Below are positions 8,383 through 15,639 of a stretch of 36,964 nt of DNA, piece by piece (the first letter of the stretch is position 1; each line of letters opens with the position of its first letter). Below the pieces are notes generated by a model that saw only the letters and a program-made list of their open reading frames with translations, searched no databases and had not been told where the DNA came from. The position numbers and the translations under genes are program-made. The DNA comes from Candidatus Brocadia sp. WS118 (GTDB lineage Bacteria; Planctomycetota; Brocadiia; Brocadiales; Brocadiaceae): contig PHFX01000018.1 of the NCBI GenBank assembly GCA_007618135.1, positions 1-36,964 of the forward strand, written 5' to 3'.

Positions 8383-9789
8383 ATGACCCCTTACCACATT
8401 TTGTTTGTCGATCTTGAATCAGATACCAGCCAGGAAGACAACTGCAGACAGCTTTTCCGCCTTATTAATAGCGCCTTTTCTGAGAGTGAGGTATCTTCTG
8501 AAACGATTGCCTTTTACCCACCCTGGCCGGTAAACGCCCCACCCGATCTCATATTTGTCCGCCCTTCGATGAAAATACCTTTGTTAGATATTACTCATCA
8601 CCTCAAAAAACATTGGAACCAGGCGCTCATTTACGGTTTCTTTTGTGCAAAGAACTATGATGCCACAGAAATTTTTCAATCTCTCGCCAGCGGTATGGAC
8701 GACTTTTTCCTGTGTACTATTACACAGGAAGAATTTCTTCTGCGGGTACAACGTCTTATTCATTGGACAACACAGACTGCACCTACTTCCCCCCTGGAAA
8801 CTGCTAAGAAGATATTCAACCACAAACAACTCATCGGGAAATCCCCGTGTTTTTTGAATGCAATTGAGAAAATACCGCATCTGGCGCTTTCAGATGCACC
8901 GGTTCTGGTTTTGGGAGAGACAGGGACAGGGAAGGAGCTTTTCACAAGGGCAATCCATTACAACAGCCAGCGGCACGGCAGGCCGTTTATTCCCGTAAAT
9001 TGCGGCGCATTGCCGGATCAACTCTTTGAAAGTGAGGTCTTTGGGCATGTAAAAGGGGCATTTACCGATGCCTCGTCTGAAAAAAAAGGGCTCATTGCCG
9101 AAGCGGAAGGAGGGACAATTTTTCTGGATGAAGTTGATACGTTAAGCCCGTCTGCTCAAATCAAGTTGCTTCGTTTTATACAAGAATTTGAATACCGCCC
9201 CCTCGGTTCCTCGAAAAGCAAAGTTGCCAATGTCCGGTTGATTGCAGCCACGAATGCAGATCTGAGAGAAAAGGTGAAAGCAAAAATGTTCCGTGATGAT
9301 CTTTACTATCGTCTGAACATCCTGAAACTTCACATACCTCCCCTTCGTGAACGAATGGAAGACATCCCTCTCATGGCAGATTTTTTCCTTGAACATTATG
9401 CACTGCAATATCGGCGGATAAAACCTCGTATTTCTCCATCTGCCATTCAAAAACTTTTGACCTACTCCTGGCCGGGAAACGTACGGGAGTTAGAAGGGAT
9501 AATCCAGCAATCTATGGTGCTCTGCCATAGCCCTGTCCTGCAACCGGACAATATTAATCTTTCCTTGTCTGTGCAGAAAGATGATTTGGGAAATCATACC
9601 TTCCAGGGAGCCAAGAAGCAGATTGTTGTGCAATTCGAACGAAGCTATTTGATTGACCTTCTGGCAAAACAGGAAGGAAACATTACGAAGGCCGCAAAAG
9701 TTGCCGGACTAGACCGCAGGGCATTTCAGCGTCTGATTAAGAAATATGGAATTGAACGGAATATGTTTTCGGTCAGAACAACATCATAA
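8383..9789 (+). CDS. Sigma-54-dependent transcriptional activator with degenerate receiver domain
   Basis: 468 residues from ATG 8383. Residues 1-125 look like a CheY-type receiver: HILFVD at the first strand, and GMDDFFLCTITQEEFLLRV resembling the last helix region. The phosphoacceptor position in PDLIFVRP is Arg60 instead of Asp, so phosphorylation is unlikely. The AAA+ domain is complete: Walker A GETGTGKE at 178-185, the sigma-54 contact loop as GAFTDA at 225-230, Walker B TIFLDEVD at 245-252, and the RLNIL..PPLRER segment. A Fis-type helix-turn-helix closes the protein (NITKAAKVAGLDRRAFQRLI). It should activate RpoN promoters in the cytoplasm. Targets are not identifiable here. The position between two glycan clusters suggests envelope or polysaccharide control, as for PrsR-type regulators of exopolysaccharide loci. 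Confidence 0.92.
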   Translation: MTPYHILFVDLESDTSQEDNCRQLFRLINSAFSESEVSSETIAFYPPWPVNAPPDLIFVRPSMKIPLLDITHHLKKHWNQALIYGFFCAKNYDATEIFQSLASGMDDFFLCTITQEEFLLRVQRLIHWTTQTAPTSPLETAKKIFNHKQLIGKSPCFLNAIEKIPHLALSDAPVLVLGETGTGKELFTRAIHYNSQRHGRPFIPVNCGALPDQLFESEVFGHVKGAFTDASSEKKGLIAEAEGGTIFLDEVDTLSPSAQIKLLRFIQEFEYRPLGSSKSKVANVRLIAATNADLREKVKAKMFRDDLYYRLNILKLHIPPLRERMEDIPLMADFFLEHYALQYRRIKPRISPSAIQKLLTYSWPGNVRELEGIIQQSMVLCHSPVLQPDNINLSLSVQKDDLGNHTFQGAKKQIVVQFERSYLIDLLAKQEGNITKAAKVAGLDRRAFQRLIKKYGIERNMFSVRTTS

Positions 9790-9811
9790 TATCAAAAAGA
9801 TAAAAAATGCC

Positions 9812-9944
9812 GTAACAATTTAGTTTTTTGAAAAAGTAGGGACGAAGCATTTGCTATAATTGTCATGAACGCATTCATACCAGAACGGGCACATGCTTCG
9901 CCCCTGCCCTGCATGACAAAATCGCAATTATTTGAAATTTTCAT
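9812..9944 (+). repeat. Family A palindromic repeat, copy A3
   Basis: GTAACAATTTAGTTTTTTG at the left, then GTAGGGACGAAGCATTTGC and the complementary GCACATGCTTCGCCCCTG arm. It is more diverged than copies at 1877 and 4872. It lies directly behind the sigma-54 activator gene. Confidence 0.75.
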
Positions 9945-10019
9945 TATGCATGTCACCTATCCCCCCTCCATCCCATTTTCTCAGAGAAACCACACTCAAG
10001 TTGTTTACAAAGTGTGAAT

Positions 10020-10202
10020 TTTATACCGGGTGGCATGGACAAGCTCCGTTTGTCCGTGTTGAACTTGCGCAACGTTGTTTATAGATTGTTCATTCTGAAA
10101 CGGGGATATACAAACAAGTGTACCTGTCGGAAGTATAAAACAATATGCAATATTGCAGAATCACGGACAAGCTCAGCATGTCCGTGCCACCCGGAGTATC
10201 AC
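10020..10202. repeat. Pair of inverted hairpin units (BIME- or MITE-like)
   Basis: At the left, CCGGGTGGCATGGACA is followed by a small hairpin ending in TGTCCGTG. At the right, CACGGACAAGCTCAGCATGTCCGTG leads into CCACCCGG. Each end folds on itself, and the two ends are also inverted copies of each other, giving an element of about 180 bases. No coding content is visible inside. Confidence 0.65.
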
Positions 10203-10460
10203 ACGGCTTTGGCGTGAGCTAAAACAATCACACGGGATGCGATGTTTAAACCGCATTTCTTATCTATTTATCATTAAAGTAGTTATTTAAAAATTTGATG
10301 TACCCTGGGTGCGGCAGGGATGTCACATATTCTTGCCTGCTTTACCTGAGAACCAAGGAAAATCAAGGGTTAAAAGACTATTTTTCTTTTGGCATCACCA
10401 TTGCTGCTAAGAAAACCAGAAATAATCAAAAGATTATTATGATGGAAAAGGGATTAGGCT
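10203..10460. other. Intergenic region before the small 93-residue gene
   Basis: No repeat, hairpin or recognisable gene. A frame from 10295 has no homology that I recognise and runs into the real gene out of frame. The promoter of the 10461 gene is presumably here. Confidence 0.3.
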
Positions 10461-10742
10461 ATGGTGCTCGATCTTATACAGTACATATACAAACACCGAA
10501 ATGCGAAAGATACCCTTGAGGGTATCATTCAATGGTGGATTTCAAATGAGCCACGGTTTAAGTGGAGAAAAAAGGAGGTTCAGGCAACTATCGATTTTCT
10601 GGTCGCAAAGGGATGGTTAATCGTCCGGTATGACCTGGTATCTCCCCAAAAGATTTATGCCGTCAATAGAGAACGGATGGAAGAAATGGAGGCATTTTTG
10701 GCTAAGTACGAAGGTGGAGAAATCAAGGAGACAACCACATAA
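10461..10742 (+). CDS. Small hypothetical protein, winged-helix-like
   Basis: 93 residues from ATG 10461, with AAAAGGGA about ten bases upstream. The sequence alternates helices with a final beta hairpin: an N-terminal helix (LDLIQYIYKHRN), a middle helix containing GIIQWWIS, then VQATIDFLVAKGWLIVRYDL.....IYAVNRE. The pattern helix, helix, recognition-type helix and beta wing suggests a winged helix-turn-helix, and the charge is overall basic. I do not recognise a named family. It lies directly upstream of the riboswitch and pilin gene, and the riboswitch begins within 50 bases of its stop, so read-through from its promoter into the switch is likely. A regulatory role is inferred only from fold and place. 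Confidence 0.65.
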   Translation: MVLDLIQYIYKHRNAKDTLEGIIQWWISNEPRFKWRKKEVQATIDFLVAKGWLIVRYDLVSPQKIYAVNRERMEEMEAFLAKYEGGEIKETTT

Positions 10743-10773
10743 AAAAGATTTCATCTCTCTAATTTACAAAACA

Positions 10774-10888
10774 TTCGATAAGGGCAAACCCTGAGTGATC
10801 AGGGGACGCAAAGTAACAGGGTCTTTTGTAGGGGCGCAGAGCAATACACCCCTACACCTGACAAAAAGACAGCCTTACTGCCGAAGAT
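10774..10888 (+). ncRNA. Cyclic-di-GMP-I (GEMM) riboswitch aptamer
   Basis: The hallmark segments are present in order. GGGCAAACC lies at 10782-10790. A stem CCCTGA/TCAGGG is capped by the GNRA tetraloop GTGA (10789-10804). GGGACGCAAAG follows at 10803-10813, then an AGGGTCTTTTGT/ACAAAAAGAC P3 stem carrying an extra hairpin (GTAGGGG/CCCCTAC, 10828-10855), and finally GACAGCC....GCCGAAG at 10868-10886. This matches the GEMM-I consensus as I remember it. The aptamer binds cyclic di-GMP, the attachment signal. The downstream gene is an Flp pilin, a classic target. Confidence 0.85.
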
Positions 10889-10925
10889 AGGTTACATCAA
10901 TCTTTGCAGTAAGGCTTTTTTGTTT
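10871..10925 (+). terminator. Intrinsic terminator overlapping the riboswitch 3' strand
   Basis: AGCCTTACTGC (10871-10881) pairs perfectly with GCAGTAAGGCT (10906-10916), followed by a T-rich run. The left arm is also the 3' part of the aptamer, so aptamer and terminator would exclude each other. That architecture predicts that ligand binding allows read-through (an ON switch). This is inferred from the overlap and not demonstrated. Confidence 0.8.
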
Positions 10926-10984
10926 TCAAAATAATTTATATTTTATTTTCCAGAAATTTTCATAAATGAATGGGGGTAAATTAC

Positions 10985-11128
10985 GTGAAAAATCACATAC
11001 ATTTTTTAAAGGGTGAGGAAGGGGCAACCACGCTTGAGTATGGGTTGATGGCTGCTGCAATAACCGGTGTAATTATTACTATCATCATCGCTATCGTAGC
11101 TACGTTCAATACCAAATTCCTGACATGA
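10985..11128 (+). CDS. Flp-type (type IVb) pilin
   Basis: 47 residues from GTG 10985, with GGGGG eight bases upstream. A short leader (MKNHIHFLKGEEG) precedes the processing site: Gly, then ATTLEYGLMAA, with Glu at +5 and Tyr at +6. This is the signature of Flp/Fap pilins (PF04964) cleaved by a TadV-type prepilin peptidase. The mature chain of 34 residues is one hydrophobic helix (AAITGVIITIIIAIVATF) with a short tail. Such pilins assemble through a Tad machine into adhesive fibres for surface attachment. No tad assembly genes are in this window, so they must lie elsewhere. The c-di-GMP riboswitch immediately upstream should control it. A large stem-loop follows the gene. Confidence 0.9.
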   Translation: MKNHIHFLKGEEGATTLEYGLMAAAITGVIITIIIAIVATFNTKFLT

Positions 11129-11168
11129 ACAAAAAGCTAGAAACCTTTCCGTAATGTAATGGACGGGC

Positions 11169-11250
11169 ATAGGTGTTATCTGAATCAGTCTATATATCCC
11201 CTTTTTAAGAAAATATTTATGAATATCGTTGAGATAGCACCTATTTCATT
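11169..11250 (+). terminator. Large stem-loop behind the pilin gene
   Basis: ATAGGTGTTATCT (11169-11181) and AGATAGCACCTAT (11232-11244) form a 13-pair stem with one G-U, enclosing an AT-rich loop of about 50 bases and followed by TTCATTTTT. It may end or stabilise the pilin transcript. The loop is longer than in a standard terminator. Confidence 0.5.
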
Positions 11251-11751
11251 TTTAACTGGCTACCCTTTCCTTCCATGCTTCTAAGGATTGGTTACCATAC
11301 CTGTATGCAAGATTTCATGGACTCATTTTAGTATGTCGGGCTTATTCTTGGGTATTGCCCTTTTCATCCCTTTTTATTTCACGGTTTCAGGTTTGTACCT
11401 TAAACCCTCTGTTTGGCAAGTCCTTTTAAAATTCTTATTGAAGGAAAAGGGATATTTCGATGGTAAAAAAAGGCGCATCCTCATGTTGCTTAGGTATTGT
11501 AAAGGGTCAGTAAACAACCCTAAGCCTTTTTGGATGCGCCCTGAATAATTTACTTTATTGTACATTATAATCAATATTTCCGCAAAACGCAAATTGCTAG
11601 CTTTCTTATATTTTTTATACCCCCTAGAATAACGAAGTTTAAAGTATATCTGGGCTCAAAATGGCAATGGGTTTCACGAAACGATTATCATAAACATTTC
11701 AGGTTATCAGCAATTATTTATGTCGTTGTATTGAGAAAGGGGGAGAAATAG
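11251..11751. other. Intergenic region with nested inverted repeat
   Basis: It contains GGCGCATCC (11471-11479) and its complement GGATGCGCC (11531-11539), with an inner pair GCTTAGG/CCTAAGC (about 11489-11524), so a branched structured RNA is possible. A reading frame of 86 codons (11288-11548) spans it but ends inside the repeat arm and is not credible. AAAGGGGGAG at 11736-11745 is the strong ribosome-binding site of the next gene. Confidence 0.5.
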
Positions 11752-13590
11752 ATGTTGAAGAGGCAAATAGGGATCTTGGTATGTGCGATGTTTCTCGGCT
11801 TTATTGTCATGATTTCCCATGCCAGCGCGTGGACAAACAACACCCTGGACAGTGCAGGTGATGTAGGTGAGTTTGGGGCTATAACAACGGGAACGTCCGG
11901 CGCCGCGTATATCAGTTATTATGATGGCACAAACGGTGACCTCAAGTATGCCACCAACGCCTCCGGCACATGGACGACCACCACACTGGAGAGTACGGGC
12001 GATCTAGGCAGGTGGACTTCCATAGACGTGGACACCTCAGGCGCTGCGTATATCAGCTATTACGACTTAACAAACCTGGACCTCAAGTACGCCACGAATG
12101 TCTCCGGTTCGTGGATATTCAATACCCTGGACAGCGCTGGCGCTGTCGGCCGGTTTACCAGCATAAAGGTAGCGCCAACCGGCGCTTCCCATATTAGTTA
12201 TTATGACACGACAAACGGCAACCTCAAGTATGCCACCAACGTCTCCGGCACATGGACAGTCACCACAATAGACAGTCCTGATGACAGGGGCCAGTATACC
12301 TCCATAGATGTAAGTACTTCAGGCGCTGCTTATATCAGTTATTATGCTGTTTTAAACGGCAATCTCAAGTATGCTACTAATGTCTCCGGTACATGGGTAG
12401 ACACCGTACTGGACAGTACGGGTGATGTAGGCCAGCACACCTCCATAGAGGTGGATACGACTGGCGCCGTTTATATCAGTTATTATGACGTTACAAACGG
12501 CGACCTCAAGTATGCCACCAACGTCTCCGGTTCCTGGATATACAATACCCTGGACAGTACGGGTGACGTAGGTCAGTATGCCGACATAGAGGTGGGTACG
12601 TCGGGCTCTGTTTATATCAGTTATTACGACCTCACAAACGGTGACCTCAAGTATGCCACCAACGCCTCCGGCACATGGACGACCACCACGGTAGATAGTA
12701 GTCCGGATGATGTAGGAGCTGACAGCACCATTTCCGTGGGGCTGTCGGGCGCTACCCATATCAATTATTATGATCGCACGAACCTGAACCTCAAATACAC
12801 CCTCAACCCCACCCATATAGCAGTGACGGGAGATGCATCAGACATAACGGCAAGTGATGCGACATTCAATGGAACGGTAAATGCCAGCGGACTTGCCACG
12901 ACGGCATTTTTTCAATATGGCACAGTAAGCAGTTCCTATACCGGCACGTCGACTTCGCAGGCAGTGAGCGGCATAAGCGACACAGCGGTAGGCATCGCAA
13001 TTGGCGGCTTAAGCCCATCCACGATTTACTATTACCGTATCGTAGCGCAGAATTTTGTTGCTACGCTTAACGGGAGTGAGTTGTCATTCACCACATCCGA
13101 AGACGGTGGAGGCACACCAACGCCAACGCTTACGTCTACGCCTGGCACTCCGACACCAACCCCCACACCGGATACGCCTACACCAACGCCAACACCGACA
13201 CCTTGCGAAGTAGCCGAAGTTGATGCAGTGCCAAAATATTTGAAATTGCGGACGAAGGCAAGCTCAAAAGAAACTGTAACGGTGACGTGCGAGGATGGCA
13301 CTCCAAAGTCTGGGGTATCAGTATCAGCCGCGGTTAGTCATGGTAAGGAACAGGTGTCTGTTTCACCTGAACAAGCAGTTACGGGCCCAAGCGGTCAGGC
13401 GGTATTCACAATCACAGCGACGAAGAAGACCGGCAACGCAAAACTAATATTTGAAGCTGAAGGTTTGAGGGATAAAGTATCAGTAAAGGTAGAAAAGAAT
13501 AAAGGAAAGGGTAAGGACCATGACCATGACGACCATGACGACCATGACGACGATGATGACCATGACCATGGGAAAAACCGTCGTCATTGA
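11752..13590 (+). CDS. Secreted seven-repeat (propeller-like) protein with FN3-like and Ig-like domains and His/Asp tail
   Basis: 612 residues. A signal peptide ends at SHASA before WTNN. Seven repeats of about 46 residues follow (about 30-345), each built around YISYYDxTNxDLKYAT. Seven such four-strand units would fit a beta-propeller. Next come a fibronectin-III-like domain (about 360-445), a Thr-Pro linker (TPTPTPTP, about 455-485) and an Ig-like domain resembling Big_1 (VSVSAAVSHGKEQVSVSPEQ region, about 490-575). The C-terminus is a basic Lys/Gly stretch and then about 20 residues of almost only Asp and His, a likely metal-binding tail. It should be extracellular and may bind surfaces or ligands. 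It does not carry the GPEKVxVKK module of the right-hand proteins. The repeats are conserved at DNA level, so copy number may vary between strains. Confidence 0.85.
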   Translation: MLKRQIGILVCAMFLGFIVMISHASAWTNNTLDSAGDVGEFGAITTGTSGAAYISYYDGTNGDLKYATNASGTWTTTTLESTGDLGRWTSIDVDTSGAAYISYYDLTNLDLKYATNVSGSWIFNTLDSAGAVGRFTSIKVAPTGASHISYYDTTNGNLKYATNVSGTWTVTTIDSPDDRGQYTSIDVSTSGAAYISYYAVLNGNLKYATNVSGTWVDTVLDSTGDVGQHTSIEVDTTGAVYISYYDVTNGDLKYATNVSGSWIYNTLDSTGDVGQYADIEVGTSGSVYISYYDLTNGDLKYATNASGTWTTTTVDSSPDDVGADSTISVGLSGATHINYYDRTNLNLKYTLNPTHIAVTGDASDITASDATFNGTVNASGLATTAFFQYGTVSSSYTGTSTSQAVSGISDTAVGIAIGGLSPSTIYYYRIVAQNFVATLNGSELSFTTSEDGGGTPTPTLTSTPGTPTPTPTPDTPTPTPTPTPCEVAEVDAVPKYLKLRTKASSKETVTVTCEDGTPKSGVSVSAAVSHGKEQVSVSPEQAVTGPSGQAVFTITATKKTGNAKLIFEAEGLRDKVSVKVEKNKGKGKDHDHDDHDDHDDDDDHDHGKNRRH

Positions 13591-13605
13591 GCAAACCGTT
13601 TTTTA

Positions 13606-13645
13606 CATAAAAAGGGAGGCAGAGAAAGCCCCCCTTTTTTATTTC
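13606..13645 (+). terminator. Intrinsic terminator of the propeller-like protein gene
   Basis: AAAAAGGGAGGC is followed by a short loop and GCCCCCCTTTTTTAT, a G/C-rich stem ending in a T run about 20 bases after the stop codon. Confidence 0.7.
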
Positions 13646-13694
13646 TCTTTGCTACCAGTATGCTCGGTAAAAAAATGAATTATGCCTTCGGTGA

Positions 13695-13830
13695 ATTTCC
13701 TCCCCTGTCCCCCCCCCAGTAAACTGGAGGATTATGGGGGGGGGGGATAATTGAAATTCCTTTACATTAAATTAGGCTGCCTTCGGCAGCGACTTTAAAT
13801 CTCCCCTCTAAAAAGAGGGGCCGGGGGTGT
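13695..13830. repeat. Family C repeat with C9 and G11 homopolymers
   Basis: CCCCCCCCC near 13709-13717, GGAGGATTATG and a run of 11 G at 13736-13746 lead into ATAATTGAAATTCCTTTACATTAAATTAGGC and CTGCCTTCGGCAG. The complement of 25965-26090 carries the same order of segments. A short CCCCTCT/AGAGGGG hairpin follows. Confidence 0.6.
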
Positions 13831-13866
13831 GTTACGACATCATGTACACACCCCTTAATCCCATAA

Positions 13867-13934
13867 GGTAGGTCAACCGTCCTCGGTTGACATCATAATG
13901 ACAAGCGGGGACGCTTGTCCTACCGATAGAGGGA
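13867..13934. repeat. Family B double-hairpin repeat, copy B2
   Basis: GGTAGGTCAACCG, CGGTTGAC, ACAAGC and GCTTGTCCTACCGATA occur in the same order and spacing as at 7993-8060. Confidence 0.75.
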
Positions 13935-13968
13935 ATTACAAAAGTTTGAAATCCTGTACATGAACGAT

Positions 13969-14000
13969 AGCCTGATAGGCCAGTTCAGGCCTATCAGGCT
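13969..14000. other. Perfect 13-bp hairpin with six-base loop
   Basis: AGCCTGATAGGCC and GGCCTATCAGGCT are exact complements separated by AGTTCA. There is no T run directly behind it (GCCTTTCTAAC follows), so it may be a weak terminator, a transcript-stabilising stem or a protein site. It lies between the 11752 gene and the glycan operon. Confidence 0.6.
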
Positions 14001-14172
14001 GCCTTTCTAACTTCCTCATCACGCCCCCCTTGGGGACCCTTTCTCTTTTTTCATCAGGCTAAGGAAGCCGTATCATGAATGGCAACATTCAAAGCGCTGG
14101 TACCTTTCATTGAACATACTCTTTCCCGACACATGTCTATTTCAAACGTTACCAATATTTTAAAAGAATTGT

Positions 14173-14199
14173 TTGCAGTGGTTTGTTTTATGGTATTAT
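14173..14199 (+). promoter_or_regulatory. Candidate promoter of the plus-strand glycan locus
   Basis: TTGCAG at 14173-14178 and an extended -10 TGGTATTAT at 14191-14199 have a 15-base gap. The spacing is short, but the extended -10 could compensate. It lies about 50 bases before ATG 14249. Confidence 0.35.
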
Positions 14200-14248
14200 A
14201 GTAAAATTTTGTAAAAATTATATTCGAAAATACCCATGTCGTTATACG

Positions 14249-15403
14249 ATGAAGATTGCCTTGGTGGTATATCAATTTATCAAGGAAAAGGGGGGGGTGG
14301 AGAGTTATGTGTGTAACGCATCCAAACAACTCCTTGATTACGGCTTTGACGTGCATATCTTTGCCCATAGATTTAGTCAAAATCAGGACAAGAGATTATG
14401 GTTTCATTATGTCCCGGCATTCACACTCTGGTCTCCATTAAAATACTGGACATTTGCCTTAAATGCCCCTAAGATTATTAAAAAATCCGGGATCGCATTC
14501 GATCTCATCCATGGATTCACCCAGACATTGTCTCAGGATATTTACCGTGTCGGCGGAGGATGCCACTGGGACTATATGATGCATACCTACCCCTTGATGC
14601 AATCAAGGCTTGGTAAGCTCCTCATGTGCCTGAATCCAAGGCATTTTTCCCTGTTGCTTTTAGAGAAAATTATTTTCAGGAAGAAATGTTATAAACAAAT
14701 CACCTGCATCTCGGAACAATGCAAGAGAGAACTGATACACCATTACCAAGTGTCTCCCGGCGATGTTGACGTTATTTACAATGGCGTAGACATCGATGTA
14801 TTTACTCCACAAAACAGAATAACCTACCGGGAGACGATAAGGGCTAAATATGCAATTGCGCCAGATGATGTGCTCTTGTTGTTTGTTGGTTCCGGATTTA
14901 AGAGAAAGGGGCTGAGACATGTTATCAATGCCTTATCCCTGATAAACACCTCTCAAAAAATGAAATTGCTCGTCGTGGGGAAAGGAAACGTCCGGGAATA
15001 CCAGAGATTTGCCGGGAAAAAAGGCGTGTCTGACAAACTGGTCTTCGCCGGTGTATGCAAGAACATTCATGAAATATATGCAGGGGGAGACATTTTTATT
15101 TTCCCCAGTGAGTATGATGCCTTTGGCACAGCTTGTCTTGAAGCAATGGCGTCGGGACTTCCGGTCATTGTCAGTAAAGCAAGTGGCGCATCAGAAATTA
15201 TTGTACACGGAGAAGATGGTTTCATCGTTAGCCATCCCATCGATGCAAAAGAAATAGCACAGTATATGCAGGCGCTTTTAAAAAAAGAAACGAGAGACCA
15301 CATGGGTTCCGTTGCAAGGCAAAAAGCAGAAAGGTATTCCTTTCGGGCAAATATTGAAAAAACGCTTCAGATTTACCGAAAGGTAGCGGATAGTCATTCA
15401 TAA
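14249..15403 (+). CDS. Family 4 glycosyltransferase, WaaG/RfaG-like
   Basis: 384 residues from ATG 14249. The frame is open from 14183, but the first 22 residues do not fit the GT-B fold, which begins MKIALVVYQF. The donor/acceptor loop is KGGVESYV at 14-21. The mid-protein VGGGCHWDYM segment resembles that of the LPS core glucosyltransferase WaaG. The C-terminal donor site shows EYDAFGTACLEAMASGLPVI, the E-x7-E pattern of GT4. It should add a hexose in LPS-core or similar outer-membrane glycan assembly at the inner membrane face. It is the first gene of the ten-gene plus-strand locus. The following 236-base gap holds a hairpin and a repeat fragment. Confidence 0.88.
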   Translation: MKIALVVYQFIKEKGGVESYVCNASKQLLDYGFDVHIFAHRFSQNQDKRLWFHYVPAFTLWSPLKYWTFALNAPKIIKKSGIAFDLIHGFTQTLSQDIYRVGGGCHWDYMMHTYPLMQSRLGKLLMCLNPRHFSLLLLEKIIFRKKCYKQITCISEQCKRELIHHYQVSPGDVDVIYNGVDIDVFTPQNRITYRETIRAKYAIAPDDVLLLFVGSGFKRKGLRHVINALSLINTSQKMKLLVVGKGNVREYQRFAGKKGVSDKLVFAGVCKNIHEIYAGGDIFIFPSEYDAFGTACLEAMASGLPVIVSKASGASEIIVHGEDGFIVSHPIDAKEIAQYMQALLKKETRDHMGSVARQKAERYSFRANIEKTLQIYRKVADSHS

Positions 15404-15416
15404 CCCGGGAATATAT

Positions 15417-15495
15417 CAGAGTGCGTAGCACGGGTGGTTTAACCCCCGCCTGAGTCAGCCCTGTCAGGGTTTTAAACCCAGACAGGGTTAATTGC
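15417..15495. repeat. Repeat fragment with CCCTGTC hairpin
   Basis: GCGTAGCACGGGTGGTTTAACCCCCGCC resembles the core of family D. Directly behind it CCCTGTCAGGGTTT and AAACCCAGACAGGG form a stem-loop, which could act as a terminator or processing site between the first two glycan genes. AACCCAGACAGGGTT also occurs near 35981. Confidence 0.5.
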
Positions 15496-15639
15496 TCAAA
15501 ATGGTAAAGAACCAACAGGGAAAACGGGCAAACGGAAAAATCCCAAAGGGATGACATGATTATAGAAAAAAACACGTAATGGTTGTTGGCAAAAGTACGC
15601 TGAATAGTTACAAATTATCTTAAGAAGACACTAATTCTC

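Noticed and set aside
10295-10519. 74-residue frame before the small winged-helix-like gene
   Set aside because: It overlaps the better supported 10461 gene out of frame and has no recognisable features.
11288-11548. 86-residue frame with a hydrophobic part, a possible small membrane protein
   Set aside because: It has no ribosome-binding site and its 3' third is translated from the inverted repeat at 11471-11539.
12352-12816. 154-residue minus-strand frame
   Set aside because: Antisense of the seven-fold repeat gene; its apparent repeats only mirror those of the real gene.
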